Positions 18,510 to 28,070 of a stretch of DNA of 64,000 bases are shown piece by piece. Under the pieces are notes generated by a model. It did not search any database and had not been told where the DNA came from. It saw nothing but the letters and a program-made list of their open reading frames with translations. Position 1 is the first letter of the stretch. Each line of letters starts with the position of its first letter. The stretch covers positions 1-64,000 of the forward strand of contig NZ_PGVH01000004.1 in assembly GCF_004168585.1 (NCBI RefSeq). Direction: 5' to 3'. The position numbers and the translations under genes are program-made. The stretch comes from Shewanella sp. OPT22. GTDB lineage: Bacteria > Pseudomonadota > Gammaproteobacteria > Enterobacterales > Shewanellaceae.

Positions 18510-20414
18510 TCACTCGCTTTTCTTGCGGGGTTCTATAAATGAGGTCTTTGAACCATCGCTGTGCATGACGCTTATTTCTGATGGCGCACCGTTATCAGCA
18601 ATTCTAACGACACCAATGCCACTGAAATTGACCAAGCGGTTACTCTTATGACCATTCGGTCTACGACCACGAATTGACATCCGTTTGCGTTTCGTTAACA
18701 GGTTGAGCGGTGAGAAGTGACCAAACAACCAACCATTAAGACGGTTAAATATTGGAAGCAGTTTTTCAGGAAATTGATTTTTAATACCACTGCAGCAAAT
18801 TTGATAGATATTCGGGCTGCAATGGCGAAAGCGTACACTGATATCATAAGCAAATGAGTAATGTACATCACCAGAGAGAATAATAAATTCTTGGGGTGTT
18901 TTACGATGGCTAAAAATACTGAGCAAGCTGTTGGCCGCTCCTTGATGTGCCATCCAGTTTTCAGCATCAACTAAGAGTGATAATCCGCAATAGGTGGCAA
19001 CACGTTGAATGGTTTCAATCAGTTTGACACCAAACATAGGAGCTGCTGATACAATAATGACTTTCTCTTGTCCCAGCATCAACTGCTGCATTTCCATTAA
19101 CGCCTCCCAATCCATTAACCCTGAAGGCTTCGCTAAATTGATCTCACTGCGCCAGCGCCTTGTTCGCGTGTCTAATACAATGACTCTAGGATTGGTGTTC
19201 AAATGGAAATGCCAATCCTCGAACTGTAACAACTCATCAATTAAGCGGTCTTGCTTGTTACTGTTAGGGGCAGTAAAAAAGTCGTTTATTTGAGACGTTA
19301 AAACGGTAAACTTTTCTGGCGCATTACCTAACCCTTGAAATAAGGTGTAACCGATAAGCGCATTACCGATAATGCGTTTCGAAAATGTGTTCTCATAGGC
19401 AGCAACCTCCCATTTAGCGCTGAGGTTCCAGTCATCGGTCACATCATGATCGTCGAAAATCATGTAGGTTGGAATGTGCGCCAGTAAACGTCTGACATTT
19501 GCCAATTCAGCTTTGAATTTAATGATGGCATCTCGTTCTTTTTGCCACTGCTTTTTATGTTTAGGCGTAAGCCCTGGAAGTGTTTCTGGCAGCTCGATGT
19601 CATTCCAAAGTTCAGGTGACCAAATCAAAAGGTATAAAGCGATAACCTCAGCTAAGCTCACTAAGTGATTATGAGATAAGCGTGAGGTAAAGGTTGGCTG
19701 TTTGTGATACCAGCGCAAAATATGAAAACCGATTGGGAATTCATTATGTGGCAAAAGTTTACTGTCACGCAAATACATCATACTGCTGTCATAGGCGATA
19801 TCACTGCTTGACTGAATATTGGCATCAATGAATTGTTCTTGGATCAGCCCTAATTTATCAATAACCTGTTTAATGGCATAAAGCATCGGCCCTGCAATAT
19901 CGTCAATATAAACTTGATCGCCACTCATCATTAATAAAGCCGGTCTTTCGCTGGGTTCGAGCTGTGTTTCAAGCTGTTGATCCGCTGTGACTAATGCATC
20001 TTTACTTGGGTGATGTGGATTGCGACAAGAACCATGCAGTAGGTGGTCAATCTTAGATTTTAAGACAAAATGCGGTGCATCATTACCCTCATAACACATA
20101 TCTGAGATTGGGCTAAATAAGGGCTGTCCATCTGCGGTGAACAGTTCATAACTGAGCTTTTGATCTTGTGGTAATGCTATTGGCGCCTGAACCGTAAGCA
20201 GGTATTGATGAGCCATTTCGCCGAGTTTGATGTGCCCTAGCTGCTTGGCTTCAAGCTCAATCGTGTGAATTTGATCGTTAAAACGTAATTGCAGGTGCAG
20301 CTCATTGAGTTGGCATTGGCTTACAAACCAAATGTTAATTTGATGCTGATCGCAGTGCCTCAAAATTGGACCGCATAAAACGGTAGCTAGCGTAGATGTT
20401 CGTTGGTTATCCAT
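18510..20414 (-). CDS. PhoD-like metallophosphatase
   Basis: 634-residue protein of the alkaline phosphatase D / PhoD-like superfamily. Metal-site motifs: LHGSCR (about 126-131), MSGDQVYIDD (163-172), FDDHDVTDDW (320-329) and LSGDVHYS (513-520). Unlike classical PhoD it has no Tat or Sec signal, so it is predicted to be cytosolic. The real substrate (phosphodiester, phospholipid or nucleotide) is not visible. The ATG at 20414 is used; the TTG four codons upstream is unlikely. It is divergent from the ArsR-type regulator gene. Confidence 0.82.
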   Translation of the reverse strand: MDNQRTSTLATVLCGPILRHCDQHQINIWFVSQCQLNELHLQLRFNDQIHTIELEAKQLGHIKLGEMAHQYLLTVQAPIALPQDQKLSYELFTADGQPLFSPISDMCYEGNDAPHFVLKSKIDHLLHGSCRNPHHPSKDALVTADQQLETQLEPSERPALLMMSGDQVYIDDIAGPMLYAIKQVIDKLGLIQEQFIDANIQSSSDIAYDSSMMYLRDSKLLPHNEFPIGFHILRWYHKQPTFTSRLSHNHLVSLAEVIALYLLIWSPELWNDIELPETLPGLTPKHKKQWQKERDAIIKFKAELANVRRLLAHIPTYMIFDDHDVTDDWNLSAKWEVAAYENTFSKRIIGNALIGYTLFQGLGNAPEKFTVLTSQINDFFTAPNSNKQDRLIDELLQFEDWHFHLNTNPRVIVLDTRTRRWRSEINLAKPSGLMDWEALMEMQQLMLGQEKVIIVSAAPMFGVKLIETIQRVATYCGLSLLVDAENWMAHQGAANSLLSIFSHRKTPQEFIILSGDVHYSFAYDISVRFRHCSPNIYQICCSGIKNQFPEKLLPIFNRLNGWLFGHFSPLNLLTKRKRMSIRGRRPNGHKSNRLVNFSGIGVVRIADNGAPSEISVMHSDGSKTSFIEPRKKSE

Positions 20415-20540
20415 GATTCTTTGCAATTACATTTTGTTCCATGCACCGCATCTTATCTCATATCAATTGATAAAATCTCGTTTGTCATTGAAAGTAACAA
20501 TTTTGCGACTTGAACATTGTTTAAACAAAATATAGTATGA

Positions 20541-20556
20541 GTAACCTATTGGTTAC
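20541..20556. promoter_or_regulatory. Inverted-repeat operator before the ArsR-type gene
   Basis: GTAACC (20541-20546) and GGTTAC (20551-20556) form a perfect inverted repeat with a 4-base spacer, 15 bases before the regulator ATG. It lies just downstream of a possible -10 TATAGT (20531-20536). The position fits autorepression by the ArsR-family protein encoded next. Confidence 0.5.
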
Positions 20557-20570
20557 ATAACGGCATTGAA

Positions 20571-20936
20571 ATGATTGATGAAGTATTCCAAGCGTTGGCG
20601 CACTCACATCGCAGGTTGATTCTCGATTTTGTGAATCAAAATCCAGGTTGTTTAGCGGGTGAAATTGCGCAGCGTTTTGATTGCAGTCGCATTGCAATTA
20701 CTAAGCACATTAAAATTCTGGAAAAAGCTCAGTTATTGATAATTGAACCGTCAGGCAGAAAGCGCCTGCATTATTTCAATGTGATGCCGATCCAGATGAT
20801 TTATGACCGCTGGACGGATCAATACAGCCAGTTTTTTGCGGCACCAATGAGTGATTTCAAGCAGTTTGTAGAACAAAAACAATTACAAGACCAAACACAA
20901 CAAGATGCAGAGGAAAACAATGGAAAGATTGCCTAA
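20571..20936 (+). CDS. ArsR-family HTH transcriptional regulator
   Basis: 121 residues with a winged helix-turn-helix covering about 3-75 (FQALAHSHRRLILDF, then the recognition region CSRIAITKHIKILEKAQLL and the wing EPSGRKRLHYF). No cysteine pair or metal motif of the classical metal sensors is present. It belongs to the ArsR branch that is regularly paired with an SRPBCC/AHSA1 protein, and the next gene encodes one, overlapping by 17 bases. It probably represses this two-gene operon through the GTAACC repeat upstream. Confidence 0.88.
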   Translation: MIDEVFQALAHSHRRLILDFVNQNPGCLAGEIAQRFDCSRIAITKHIKILEKAQLLIIEPSGRKRLHYFNVMPIQMIYDRWTDQYSQFFAAPMSDFKQFVEQKQLQDQTQQDAEENNGKIA

Positions 20937-21453
20937 GAAGATATTTAAGGTTGTCATTAATGCGCCGATCCAAGCGGTGTGGGATGAACTGACCAAGAGA
21001 GAAGGTTTGTGTGCCCACTTTTTCAATGCACGAATTGACTCGCCCGCTTTAGAGAAAGGTAACCCGATGAGGATGCGCAGTGGTAAGTATACCTCTGTGG
21101 TCGGGGAGGTGTTGGAATGGGAGCCTCCGTTTCGTTACAGCCATAGCTTCAAGTTCACAAACTTGGATGACCCTTATTGCAAAGTGACTTATGAGTTAAA
21201 AGAAGTGGATGGCGCTACTGAATTCACTCTGATAAACGAAGGTGTGCCAGCAGGAACTAAAACCGCCGGTTATATGGAGCAAGGTGGTGAGTTCATTACT
21301 CAAACACTTAAAGATGTGATTGAAACGGGTAAGCCTTCATTCAAACATCGTTTTATCTTAACCATGATCTCAATGACGGCCTTTATGACGCCGAAAAAAT
21401 GCTTAAGTGAAAACTGGGGATTTCATCGTAAAGATGAGCCACTAAATTTTTAA
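20920..21453 (+). CDS. SRPBCC/AHSA1-family protein
   Basis: 177 residues of the START/Bet v1-like AHSA1 fold, which binds hydrophobic ligands. The IFKVVINAPIQAVWDELTKREGL opening and the GEVLEWEPPFRYSHSF segment are typical. The ATG at 20920 is chosen because GAGG lies about 7 bases before it. The ATG at 20905 is less well placed. It overlaps the regulator gene by 17 bases and the convergent DUF1294 gene by 4 bases. The ligand is unknown. Confidence 0.82.
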   Translation: MERLPKKIFKVVINAPIQAVWDELTKREGLCAHFFNARIDSPALEKGNPMRMRSGKYTSVVGEVLEWEPPFRYSHSFKFTNLDDPYCKVTYELKEVDGATEFTLINEGVPAGTKTAGYMEQGGEFITQTLKDVIETGKPSFKHRFILTMISMTAFMTPKKCLSENWGFHRKDEPLNF

Positions 21454-21830
21454 AAATAGATCGTTAATAACCCTTGGAAATGCCGAGAGTGAATCCAGAT
21501 GAGTCCAGCGATATTCATCAGAATCGTGAGCCAGAACATTCGTCGAAAGCTCACTTTACTGGTTTTATGCCGAAAGTAATGTTGTGCAAGCAGCGCTCCG
21601 AACCAACCTCCTACAAGGCTTAATGCGTGTAAATATTTTTCAGATATTCGCCAACGGCCTTTTTTAGCTTGGAATTTATCCCATGCATAAAACACGAATG
21701 AAATGACTGTCAGCAAGCCATACCAAAGTAATAGATTTTTTGAAATAAGGTTGAAGCACAGACCAACACTGAAGATAAGAATAAAACAGTAGGCAATAAA
21801 TAAAGAAATTGAGTGTTCAGTTCGGCTCAT
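21450..21830 (-). CDS. DUF1294 family membrane protein
   Basis: 126 residues with four hydrophobic stretches (about 8-28, 33-48, 70-86, 100-113). It carries the DUF1294 pattern: YAWDKFQAKKGRWRISE (48-64), LSLVGGWFGALLAQHYFRHKTSKVSF (70-95). Inner-membrane protein of unknown function. It has no added N-terminal cold-shock domain, which some family members carry. It is convergent with the SRPBCC gene (4-base overlap) and divergent from mog. Confidence 0.85.
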   Translation of the reverse strand: MSRTEHSISLFIAYCFILIFSVGLCFNLISKNLLLWYGLLTVISFVFYAWDKFQAKKGRWRISEKYLHALSLVGGWFGALLAQHYFRHKTSKVSFRRMFWLTILMNIAGLIWIHSRHFQGLLTIYF

Positions 21831-21921
21831 AGTTGTCTTAAATCAAGTCCAACGATTGCAAAGCTTATGGAAAGCCGATTATGCTACAGCCAAGAATAAA
21901 TTGCAGTAGGTAGAACCTATT

Positions 21922-22455
21922 ATGACAGTTGCAAAAATTGGTATTGTTACCGTAAGTGACCGCGCTAGCCGTGGAGAATATGAAGACCTATCTGGTCATG
22001 CAATCATTGATACCCTTAATGATTACCTCACCTCTGAATGGGAACCTGTGTACCAAGTGATCCCTGACGAGCAAGACCTCATTGAATCGACATTAAAGGA
22101 CATGATAGACAATGAGCTGTGTTCATTAGTCGTGACAACAGGTGGAACGGGGCCAGCTAAGCGAGACGTAACCCCTGAAGCGACAGAAGCCGTATGCGAT
22201 CGTATGATGCCGGGGTTTGGGGAACTTATGCGTCAAGAGTCACTGAAATTTGTACCAACAGCGATTTTGTCCCGGCAAACCGCAGGACTTCGTGGCAGTT
22301 CATTAATTGTGAACTTACCGGGTAAGCCAAAATCAATCCGTGAATGCTTGGATGCTGTTTTCCCTGCTATTCCTTACTGTATTGATTTAATGGAAGGTCC
22401 ATTTTTAGAATGCAATGAAAGCGTGATTAAGCCGTTTAGGCCTAAAGCGAAATAG
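21922..22455 (+). CDS. mog: Molybdopterin adenylyltransferase
   Basis: Adenylates molybdopterin before molybdenum insertion by MoeA. Motifs: SDRASRGEYEDLSG (12-25), TTGGTGPAKRDVTPEAT (72-88), MPGFGELMRQESL and the end VNLPGKPKSIRECL. The 177-residue length and the MRQ...SRQ pattern match Mog rather than MoaB. An AGGT element precedes the ATG. It is followed by a broken DUF2059 gene. Confidence 0.93.
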   Translation: MTVAKIGIVTVSDRASRGEYEDLSGHAIIDTLNDYLTSEWEPVYQVIPDEQDLIESTLKDMIDNELCSLVVTTGGTGPAKRDVTPEATEAVCDRMMPGFGELMRQESLKFVPTAILSRQTAGLRGSSLIVNLPGKPKSIRECLDAVFPAIPYCIDLMEGPFLECNESVIKPFRPKAK

Positions 22456-22511
22456 TTTAATGAAATTTTTGATACTGATATGCAGTATTTAATAAATAGA
22501 AAAGGATGACA

Positions 22512-23015
22512 ATGAAAAATATTATTGCTGTAGCAATGCTTTCAGGATTAAGTTTTATTTCTTATGCTGAACCAGCTAAAACAAAAGATATCGATCAATT
22601 AATGCAACTTATGAATGTTGATTCAACCCTAGACAGTATCTACGCTCAAACACGACAAATGATGGTTGGTATGAATAAGTAATTAGGCATTAAGCCATCA
22701 GAGCAAGCTTTATTTGATGATCATTTAAATGATGTGATGAATGTCATGCAAAAAGAGATGAATTGGGGGACAATGAAAGATCAAATGTCCAAGATTTATC
22801 TTGATAATTATACCGAGAAAGAAATCAAAGACATGATTACTTTCTATGAGTCAGAAACAGGCCGTTCTATGGTCAAGAAAATGCCTAAAGTGATGACTCA
22901 AAGTATGCAGCTTAGTCAGCAAATGGTGATGAAATTGATGCCAAAAATTCAGAAAATGTCACAAGAGTTTAGTGAAAAATTAAAAGTCCACAGAAGTAAA
23001 ACTCAAGAAAATTGA
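22512..23015 (+). pseudogene. DUF2059 exported protein, broken by a nonsense codon
   Basis: A 167-codon frame starts at ATG 22512 behind an AGGATGAC site. It has a signal peptide (MKNIIAVAMLSGLSFISYA), then the DUF2059 pattern. Codon 57 is TAA (22680-22682); the same frame continues for 110 more codons with good family content (YTEKEIKDMITFYESETGRSMVKKMP). One C-to-T change at a CAA codon explains it: ...MNK(Q)LGIKPSEQ. The downstream piece has an ATG at 22734 but no ribosome-binding site. Best read as a recent pseudogene; readthrough cannot be excluded. Confidence 0.75.
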
Positions 23016-23052
23016 TAGGCTGAATTAGCTAGACTAAGCCGCTTTCTGCTAT

Positions 23053-23088
23053 AATGCGCTGCTTTTTATCAATGCAGCGCATTTTTTA
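23053..23088 (+). terminator. Intrinsic terminator before ygiQ
   Basis: aatgcgctgc (23053-23062) pairs perfectly with gcagcgcatt (23074-23083) and is followed by a T-run (23082-23087). It ends transcription from the mog/DUF2059 side. A TATAAT at 23050-23055 overlaps its left arm but has no good -35. Confidence 0.8.
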
Positions 23089-23117
23089 TGTCTGCTTCAG
23101 GCTACTACAGGTAACCC

Positions 23118-25403
23118 ATGCAAGTTGAATCCACCTTATTTTCCTATAAAAAATACAGGGCTGAACATTCTGAACCGGCTCCGTTTTTACCTATGTCCAA
23201 AAAGGAAATGGATAAACTTGGCTGGGACAGTTGCGACATCATCGTCGTGTCTGGTGACGCTTATGTCGATCATCCGAGTTTTGGAATGGCAGTCATTGGC
23301 CGTATGCTTGAGGCACAGGGTTTTCGTGTTGGTATCATTGCTCAGCCTGATTGGAAGAGTAAAGACGCCTTTATGCAGTTGGGCAAACCTAATTTATTTT
23401 TTGGTGTGACCGCAGGTAACATGGATTCGATGATCAATCGATATACCGCTGATCGACGCATCCGCACCGATGACGCTTATACACCTAATGATGAAGGCGG
23501 TAAGCGCCCTGATAGAGCAGTGACGGTTTATACTCAGCGTTGTAAAGAAGCGTATAAACACATTCCTGTAGTGATTGGCGGTATTGAAGCCAGTTTACGC
23601 CGTATTGCTCATTATGATTACTGGTCTGATACCGTGCGACAAAGCGTGATTTTTAACGCAAAAGCCGACATTTTGATTTATGGTAATGCCGAAAGACCAC
23701 TTGCTGAAGTTGCGCATCGTTTTGCGGCAGGGCAAACCATCGATCAAATGCAAGACATTCGAGGTACTGCGGTCATTCGTAAGGAAGCCGTACATGAATG
23801 GAAAGGAGTGGATTCAAAAGAAATCGACCAACTGCATAAAATTGATCCGATCCCAAATCCTTACGGTGCTGATGATGTAGGTTGTGAAAAGTTATCCGGC
23901 CCAACAGATAAGAAAATTTTTGATAATGACGCACCAAAGCCAATATCTGTCCAGCCTTCTCGTCCAAAACCATGGGAAAAAACGTACGTTTTATTGCCTG
24001 ATTTCGAAAAAGTAAAAGTCGATAAATTCAAGTACGCACACGCATCACGCATTTTACATCAGGAGCAAAACCCTGGTTGTGGACGAGCGCTTTTTCAAAT
24101 GCATGGCGCTCGTGGCGTATGGGTAAACCCACCTGCATGGCCACTGAATACCGATGAAATGGATGCGGTGTTTGATTTAGCCTACAAACGTGTGCCACAC
24201 CCGTCTTACGGTAAGGCGAAAATACCAGCCTATGACATGATCAAAACGTCCATCAATATTATGCGTGGCTGTTTTGGTGGCTGCTCATTTTGCTCGATTA
24301 CAGAGCATGAAGGCCGGATCATTCAAAGTCGCTCGCAAGAGTCGATCATCAAAGAAATTAAAGACATTCAGGACAAGGTACCGGGTTTTACTGGCGTAAT
24401 TTCAGATTTAGGTGGCCCGACGGCAAACATGTATCGTTTGGGGTGTTCTAGCGAGAAAGCGGAAACAACCTGTCGTCGTTTATCGTGCGTATTCCCAAGC
24501 ATTTGCGGTCATTTAAATACCGATCATAAGCATACCATTGATTTGTATCGTGCTGCGCGTGATGTGCCGGGCATCAAGAAAGTGATGATTGCCTCTGGTG
24601 TGCGCTATGACTTGGCAACCGAAGACCCAAGATACGTTAAAGAATTAGTGCAACACCATGTCGGTGGCTATTTGAAGATTGCGCCTGAGCATACGGAAGA
24701 AGGCCCACTCAATAAAATGATGAAGCCTGGCATGGGCACCTACGATAAATTTAAAGAATTGTTTGATAAATATTCCAAGGAAGCGGGTAAAGAGCAGTAT
24801 TTGATCCCGTACTTTATCTCAGCGCATCCGGGTACGAAAGATGAAGATATGCTGAATTTGGCGTTATGGTTGAAAGAACGTAAGTTCAAGCTGGATCAAG
24901 TGCAAAACTTTTACCCATCGCCAATGGCCAATGCGACTACGATTTATCACACTGAATTAAATTCACTGAAAAATGTGAAAAAAGACAGTGAAGTGGTAAC
25001 GGTTCCGAAAAAAGGGCGTCAACGTAAATTACATAAAGCCTTATTACGTTACCATGATCCAGCTGGCTGGCCACTCATACGTGAAGCACTGCGAGACATG
25101 AAGCGCGAAGACTTGATTGGTAATAGTCCGCACCAATTAGTCCCAGCTGAAGGTCGTCATGAGCGTAATGCCATTGCCAAGCAAAAAGGTCAGAAAGCCA
25201 AACCCGGTGAAAAAGGGTTAACGCGTTTTAGTGACAACCAATTTAAGAAAGGTCAGTCGCAAAAGCGCAGTAATGGTGCGAGTAGTGATGCACAGAAGAA
25301 TGGTCAAAGCCGCAATAAACCTAAAAGTTCTGGCCGTAAAGCACCGTTTGGCAAAAGTAAACCATTCAAAAACAACAATAAACAGCGCAGTGCTGCAGGA
25401 TAA
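23118..25403 (+). CDS. ygiQ: YgiQ-family radical SAM protein
   Basis: 761-residue UPF0313 radical SAM enzyme. The cluster motif CFGGCSFC places Cys385, Cys389 and Cys392 for the [4Fe-4S] cluster. An N-terminal cobalamin-binding-like Rossmann region (about 35-180, [18 protein letters not shown]) precedes it, and the C-terminal DUF3362-type segment (about 590-660) follows. The tail from about 670 is Lys/Gly/Ser/Asn-rich and low in complexity. The reaction catalysed is not established for the family. The small zinc-ribbon gene follows after 14 bases, likely in the same operon. Confidence 0.92.
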   Translation: MQVESTLFSYKKYRAEHSEPAPFLPMSKKEMDKLGWDSCDIIVVSGDAYVDHPSFGMAVIGRMLEAQGFRVGIIAQPDWKSKDAFMQLGKPNLFFGVTAGNMDSMINRYTADRRIRTDDAYTPNDEGGKRPDRAVTVYTQRCKEAYKHIPVVIGGIEASLRRIAHYDYWSDTVRQSVIFNAKADILIYGNAERPLAEVAHRFAAGQTIDQMQDIRGTAVIRKEAVHEWKGVDSKEIDQLHKIDPIPNPYGADDVGCEKLSGPTDKKIFDNDAPKPISVQPSRPKPWEKTYVLLPDFEKVKVDKFKYAHASRILHQEQNPGCGRALFQMHGARGVWVNPPAWPLNTDEMDAVFDLAYKRVPHPSYGKAKIPAYDMIKTSINIMRGCFGGCSFCSITEHEGRIIQSRSQESIIKEIKDIQDKVPGFTGVISDLGGPTANMYRLGCSSEKAETTCRRLSCVFPSICGHLNTDHKHTIDLYRAARDVPGIKKVMIASGVRYDLATEDPRYVKELVQHHVGGYLKIAPEHTEEGPLNKMMKPGMGTYDKFKELFDKYSKEAGKEQYLIPYFISAHPGTKDEDMLNLALWLKERKFKLDQVQNFYPSPMANATTIYHTELNSLKNVKKDSEVVTVPKKGRQRKLHKALLRYHDPAGWPLIREALRDMKREDLIGNSPHQLVPAEGRHERNAIAKQKGQKAKPGEKGLTRFSDNQFKKGQSQKRSNGASSDAQKNGQSRNKPKSSGRKAPFGKSKPFKNNNKQRSAAG

Positions 25404-25417
25404 GGATTTATAGAAAC

Positions 25418-25753
25418 ATGAGTTTAGTGTGTTCCAATTGCAGTAAGACACTCAAAGTTACCAAAATTTCTGAGCAGCGAGGTGAAGGGTTAGCCACTGA
25501 AATCCGTTGTTACCACTGCGAGGCTTGGTTAGGTAAAAGTGTAAAAATTGCCAAATTAAAAATGTTCAGTTTTTATGCGATCATCCTATTCGCTGCAATC
25601 GGGTATTTTATGCCTGATTTGAAGGTCGCTGCGATTATTCTGAGTATTTTTTCAGGTATAGGCTTAATGATTAGCCACTTTATGGACCATTTATTTACCG
25701 TTGAACGGCCACCAGAAGAAGATGTTTCAGCTGACTTGAAGAAATATCGTTAA
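25418..25753 (+). CDS. Zinc-ribbon membrane protein of unknown function
   Basis: 111 residues: an N-terminal zinc-ribbon-like pair Cys5-x2-Cys8 and Cys31-x2-Cys34, then two transmembrane helices (about 48-64 and 69-87) and a short acidic/basic tail. Probably an inner-membrane protein with its zinc-binding head in the cytoplasm. It follows ygiQ by 14 bases and is likely co-transcribed with it. I recognise no named family. Confidence 0.7.
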   Translation: MSLVCSNCSKTLKVTKISEQRGEGLATEIRCYHCEAWLGKSVKIAKLKMFSFYAIILFAAIGYFMPDLKVAAIILSIFSGIGLMISHFMDHLFTVERPPEEDVSADLKKYR

Positions 25754-25817
25754 AAACTACTCAGAGTTTATATGATGAATTGAGTTTGATGTTTCATTGA
25801 ATCATCCTGCTTGTATT

Positions 25818-26537
25818 TTAAGCCAATGCTTCAGCTAGAGCTGCATGATATTCTGATTCACCGAGAGCATCAATGATCTGTTGTCTTTGGGCAATAAGAT
25901 TTGCTTCACCAAGCTGCTGTTGTGCCATATGGTTTTCTTCTATTTGTAATGCTTCTCGATAGTCTTCCTCTCCGATCATCGCAATAAGGTCTTGCTCAGA
26001 CATCTCGGTTTGCCTCTGTGGTACTGGAATGATTGGCTGCTGAAGTGGTTCAGTAGGAACTGGAAGTGGCGTTACACTGTTTATAGAACGCTCAGGTGTT
26101 GATTGATCGTCAGGTTTTTTTGCGGTGCAGTTTTTATGTAAATGCCGCTGATGAAAGTTGACCATTACGTGACATCCCCTACATATAGCAATAAAGTCTT
26201 TGAATGCTTCTTTTATTTTTTCATCAATTTTTTTCCTAACTGTAGAATTGGCAATTGTGTTTCTACATTCAGGGCAAGGATCATTTTTATATTCTTCTAG
26301 TCGTTGTTTGAAACAAGACTCACAAAGATTGTGCTGACCATGATCATCTCCGCAAAAGTTTTTAAGTGCAGGAGCATTTAAGCATACAGGGCATTCATGA
26401 ACGACATCTTTTGGATCCCAGTAGTTCCAATTATCATCTCCTATCCATACGCTTTTCGGTAAGTTCGCACTTGAAGGATTGGCATGAACTATAGCACTTG
26501 CTTGTGACTCACTACTGCCAGTTAGCGCCGTGGCCAT
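25818..26537 (-). CDS. RING-finger and TRAF-like zinc-finger protein
   Basis: About 239 residues from ATG 26537 (a TTG frame from 26597 is possible). A RING-type C3HC4 pattern is visible: C49-x2-C52-x9-C62, H66 or H69, C72-x2-C75-x12-C88-P-E-C91. The typical CPVCLN opening and CPxCR closing are present. A second finger follows, C119-x2-C122-x11-H134-x2-C137, spaced like TRAF/SIAH-type zinc fingers. Then comes a Pro/Gln-rich linker and two related C-terminal motifs, IGEEDYREAL (188-197) and LGESEYHAAL (225-234), vaguely like ubiquitin-interacting motifs. RING proteins are eukaryotic ubiquitin E3 ligases and rare in bacteria; activity and secretion are unproven. No Sec signal. Confidence 0.75.
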   Translation of the reverse strand: MATALTGSSESQASAIVHANPSSANLPKSVWIGDDNWNYWDPKDVVHECPVCLNAPALKNFCGDDHGQHNLCESCFKQRLEEYKNDPCPECRNTIANSTVRKKIDEKIKEAFKDFIAICRGCHVMVNFHQRHLHKNCTAKKPDDQSTPERSINSVTPLPVPTEPLQQPIIPVPQRQTEMSEQDLIAMIGEEDYREALQIEENHMAQQQLGEANLIAQRQQIIDALGESEYHAALAEALA

Positions 26538-26733
26538 TTCTATTCTCGAAATAGGATTTAGTAATAAATTATTACTATTAAAACAATCTGACTTCAATGA
26601 AATTTAAAATAATTAATTTGTGCTTCATATTCGCTGTTCTTTGTTTTGTATATGTTGTTCAGTAGGAGAGGTCGAGTCGTCACTTCTGAACTAAACTTTA
26701 AAATTGTATGAACTGAATGAAGAGAAAATAAAG

Positions 26734-27276
26734 ATGAGAGTCAAGAAACTAATAATATCATTGTTTATACTCGGAGTATTTTCAGCTTCGGCTGAAGTTC
26801 TAATTACATACGAACAAAAGTTTGAATCTGCTGCACAAAGTATTATTCAAGATAGTGAGTACGGAAGCTTAGTGAGTATTGATAAACATGGCTTTCCTAA
26901 GTCCAGAACTGTCAAATTCAGCCAGCCAAATGAAGACTTTGTGATTTGGATTGCGACGAAACCCAATACTCGAAAAGTGTCTGAAATCAATGCAAACCCT
27001 AAAGTTCAGTTTCACTTTATTGCTGATGATTATAAGAGTTACTTAAGCATCATCGGTAAAGCAAGTTTGCATTCTGAACTTGAAACGATCCATCAACATG
27101 ATTTTTTTGAGCCAAAGCTAAGAAAAAAGCTTTGGCCAGATTTCCCTAAAGACTATGTATTGATTCGAATTGAGCCAATTCGAGTTGAAATGTTAGGTCG
27201 TAAAATTTATCCGAGCAGGGTTAATTGGAAGCCGCAGCACCTGTGTTTGCAATCGAATCATGACGTTTGTCGATGA
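26734..27276 (+). CDS. Exported PNPOx-like (pyridoxamine oxidase-fold) protein
   Basis: About 180 residues. The split-barrel flavin-binding pattern is visible: YGSLVSIDKHGFPKSRTVKF, FVIWIATKPNTRKVSEINANPKVQFHF, and YLSIIGKASL. This is the stress-protein-26/pyridoxamine 5'-phosphate oxidase-like superfamily. Unusually an N-terminal signal peptide precedes it (MRVKKLIISLFILGVFSASA). The ATG at 26734 is chosen for that; the TTG at 26704 is less likely. Its 3' end overlaps the convergent lipoprotein gene by 56 bases. Cofactor and substrate are unknown. Confidence 0.72.
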   Translation: MRVKKLIISLFILGVFSASAEVLITYEQKFESAAQSIIQDSEYGSLVSIDKHGFPKSRTVKFSQPNEDFVIWIATKPNTRKVSEINANPKVQFHFIADDYKSYLSIIGKASLHSELETIHQHDFFEPKLRKKLWPDFPKDYVLIRIEPIRVEMLGRKIYPSRVNWKPQHLCLQSNHDVCR

Positions 27277-27961
27277 TCTGTTTGTAGGAGGCAAGCTCTC
27301 TGTCCCATTGTGCAATCCAAGCGTTAAACAGTGGTTTTAGATGCTTTATGCTTAATTGTTCACGATTATTTTCGAGCTGAAGCCCTTCTCCCCTAAAAAC
27401 AGAGGTAGCCAATAATCTGTTGTCATCCGCTAGAGTAACGTTGTTTTCTAATCGAATTTCAACATCTTTATCCCGAGTTCCTAGTAAATGCTTGCCAATC
27501 CCGATGACTGCGCCAACAGGTAAAATCTCGGTTGGGCGTATGCCTTCTGAAGAAATCATGACTTGAGTGATGGCTGGAGCGATGATAAATGTCCCTGCGG
27601 TAGGGGTATCAGTCAAAGGAAAGTATTTAGCCGCTGTTTTTTGCATCTGATCAGTCAAGTATGTTGTGATTTTATTCGCATTAGCTTTCATAAACTGGCT
27701 TTGGCTATCAAATTTGGGGAAATAGATAACAGGTTTGATTAATAGAGAGACAGGTTCTAGTGGATTGTGTGCGTTATTTAGCTCAGGACTGGCCCAGCGA
27801 TCCTGAATTATGCCATCTGTCCCTTTCACAGCTGTCATCTGTTCATAGTTTTTGATGTACCCATCTGGAGTGCTGTCGAGTTTTGGATGACTGACACACC
27901 CGCTCAAAAGAATAAGAACAATTGAGCTAAAAAATAACGTTAAACGCTGGCTATTTTGCAT
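27221..27961 (-). CDS. DUF3313-like lipoprotein
   Basis: 246 residues with a lipoprotein signal (LLSGC, Cys22). The mature part has alternating strands (LLIKPVIYFPKFD, TFIIAPAITQVMISSEGIRPTEILPVGAVIG) and a basic C-terminal helix, resembling DUF3313 lipoproteins. Predicted to be anchored at the outer membrane or inner-membrane outer face. It is convergent with the exported PNPOx-like gene (56-base overlap). Function unknown. Confidence 0.68.
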   Translation of the reverse strand: MQNSQRLTLFFSSIVLILLSGCVSHPKLDSTPDGYIKNYEQMTAVKGTDGIIQDRWASPELNNAHNPLEPVSLLIKPVIYFPKFDSQSQFMKANANKITTYLTDQMQKTAAKYFPLTDTPTAGTFIIAPAITQVMISSEGIRPTEILPVGAVIGIGKHLLGTRDKDVEIRLENNVTLADDNRLLATSVFRGEGLQLENNREQLSIKHLKPLFNAWIAQWDRELASYKQIIDKRHDSIANTGAAASN

Positions 27962-28070
27962 GAAGATCCCATTTTTAGTACGCAGTAGACAATCTGACAG
28001 GCAAACATTTCAAGAGTTCAGGATCAAATTATCCAATTTATAGCTTGAACATTCTCCAAAAAAGATTCAA

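Noticed and set aside
23050-23055. TATAAT that could be a -10 for ygiQ
   Set aside because: It overlaps the left arm of a strong terminator, and there is no acceptable -35 at 16-18 bases; the start would fall inside the terminator stem.
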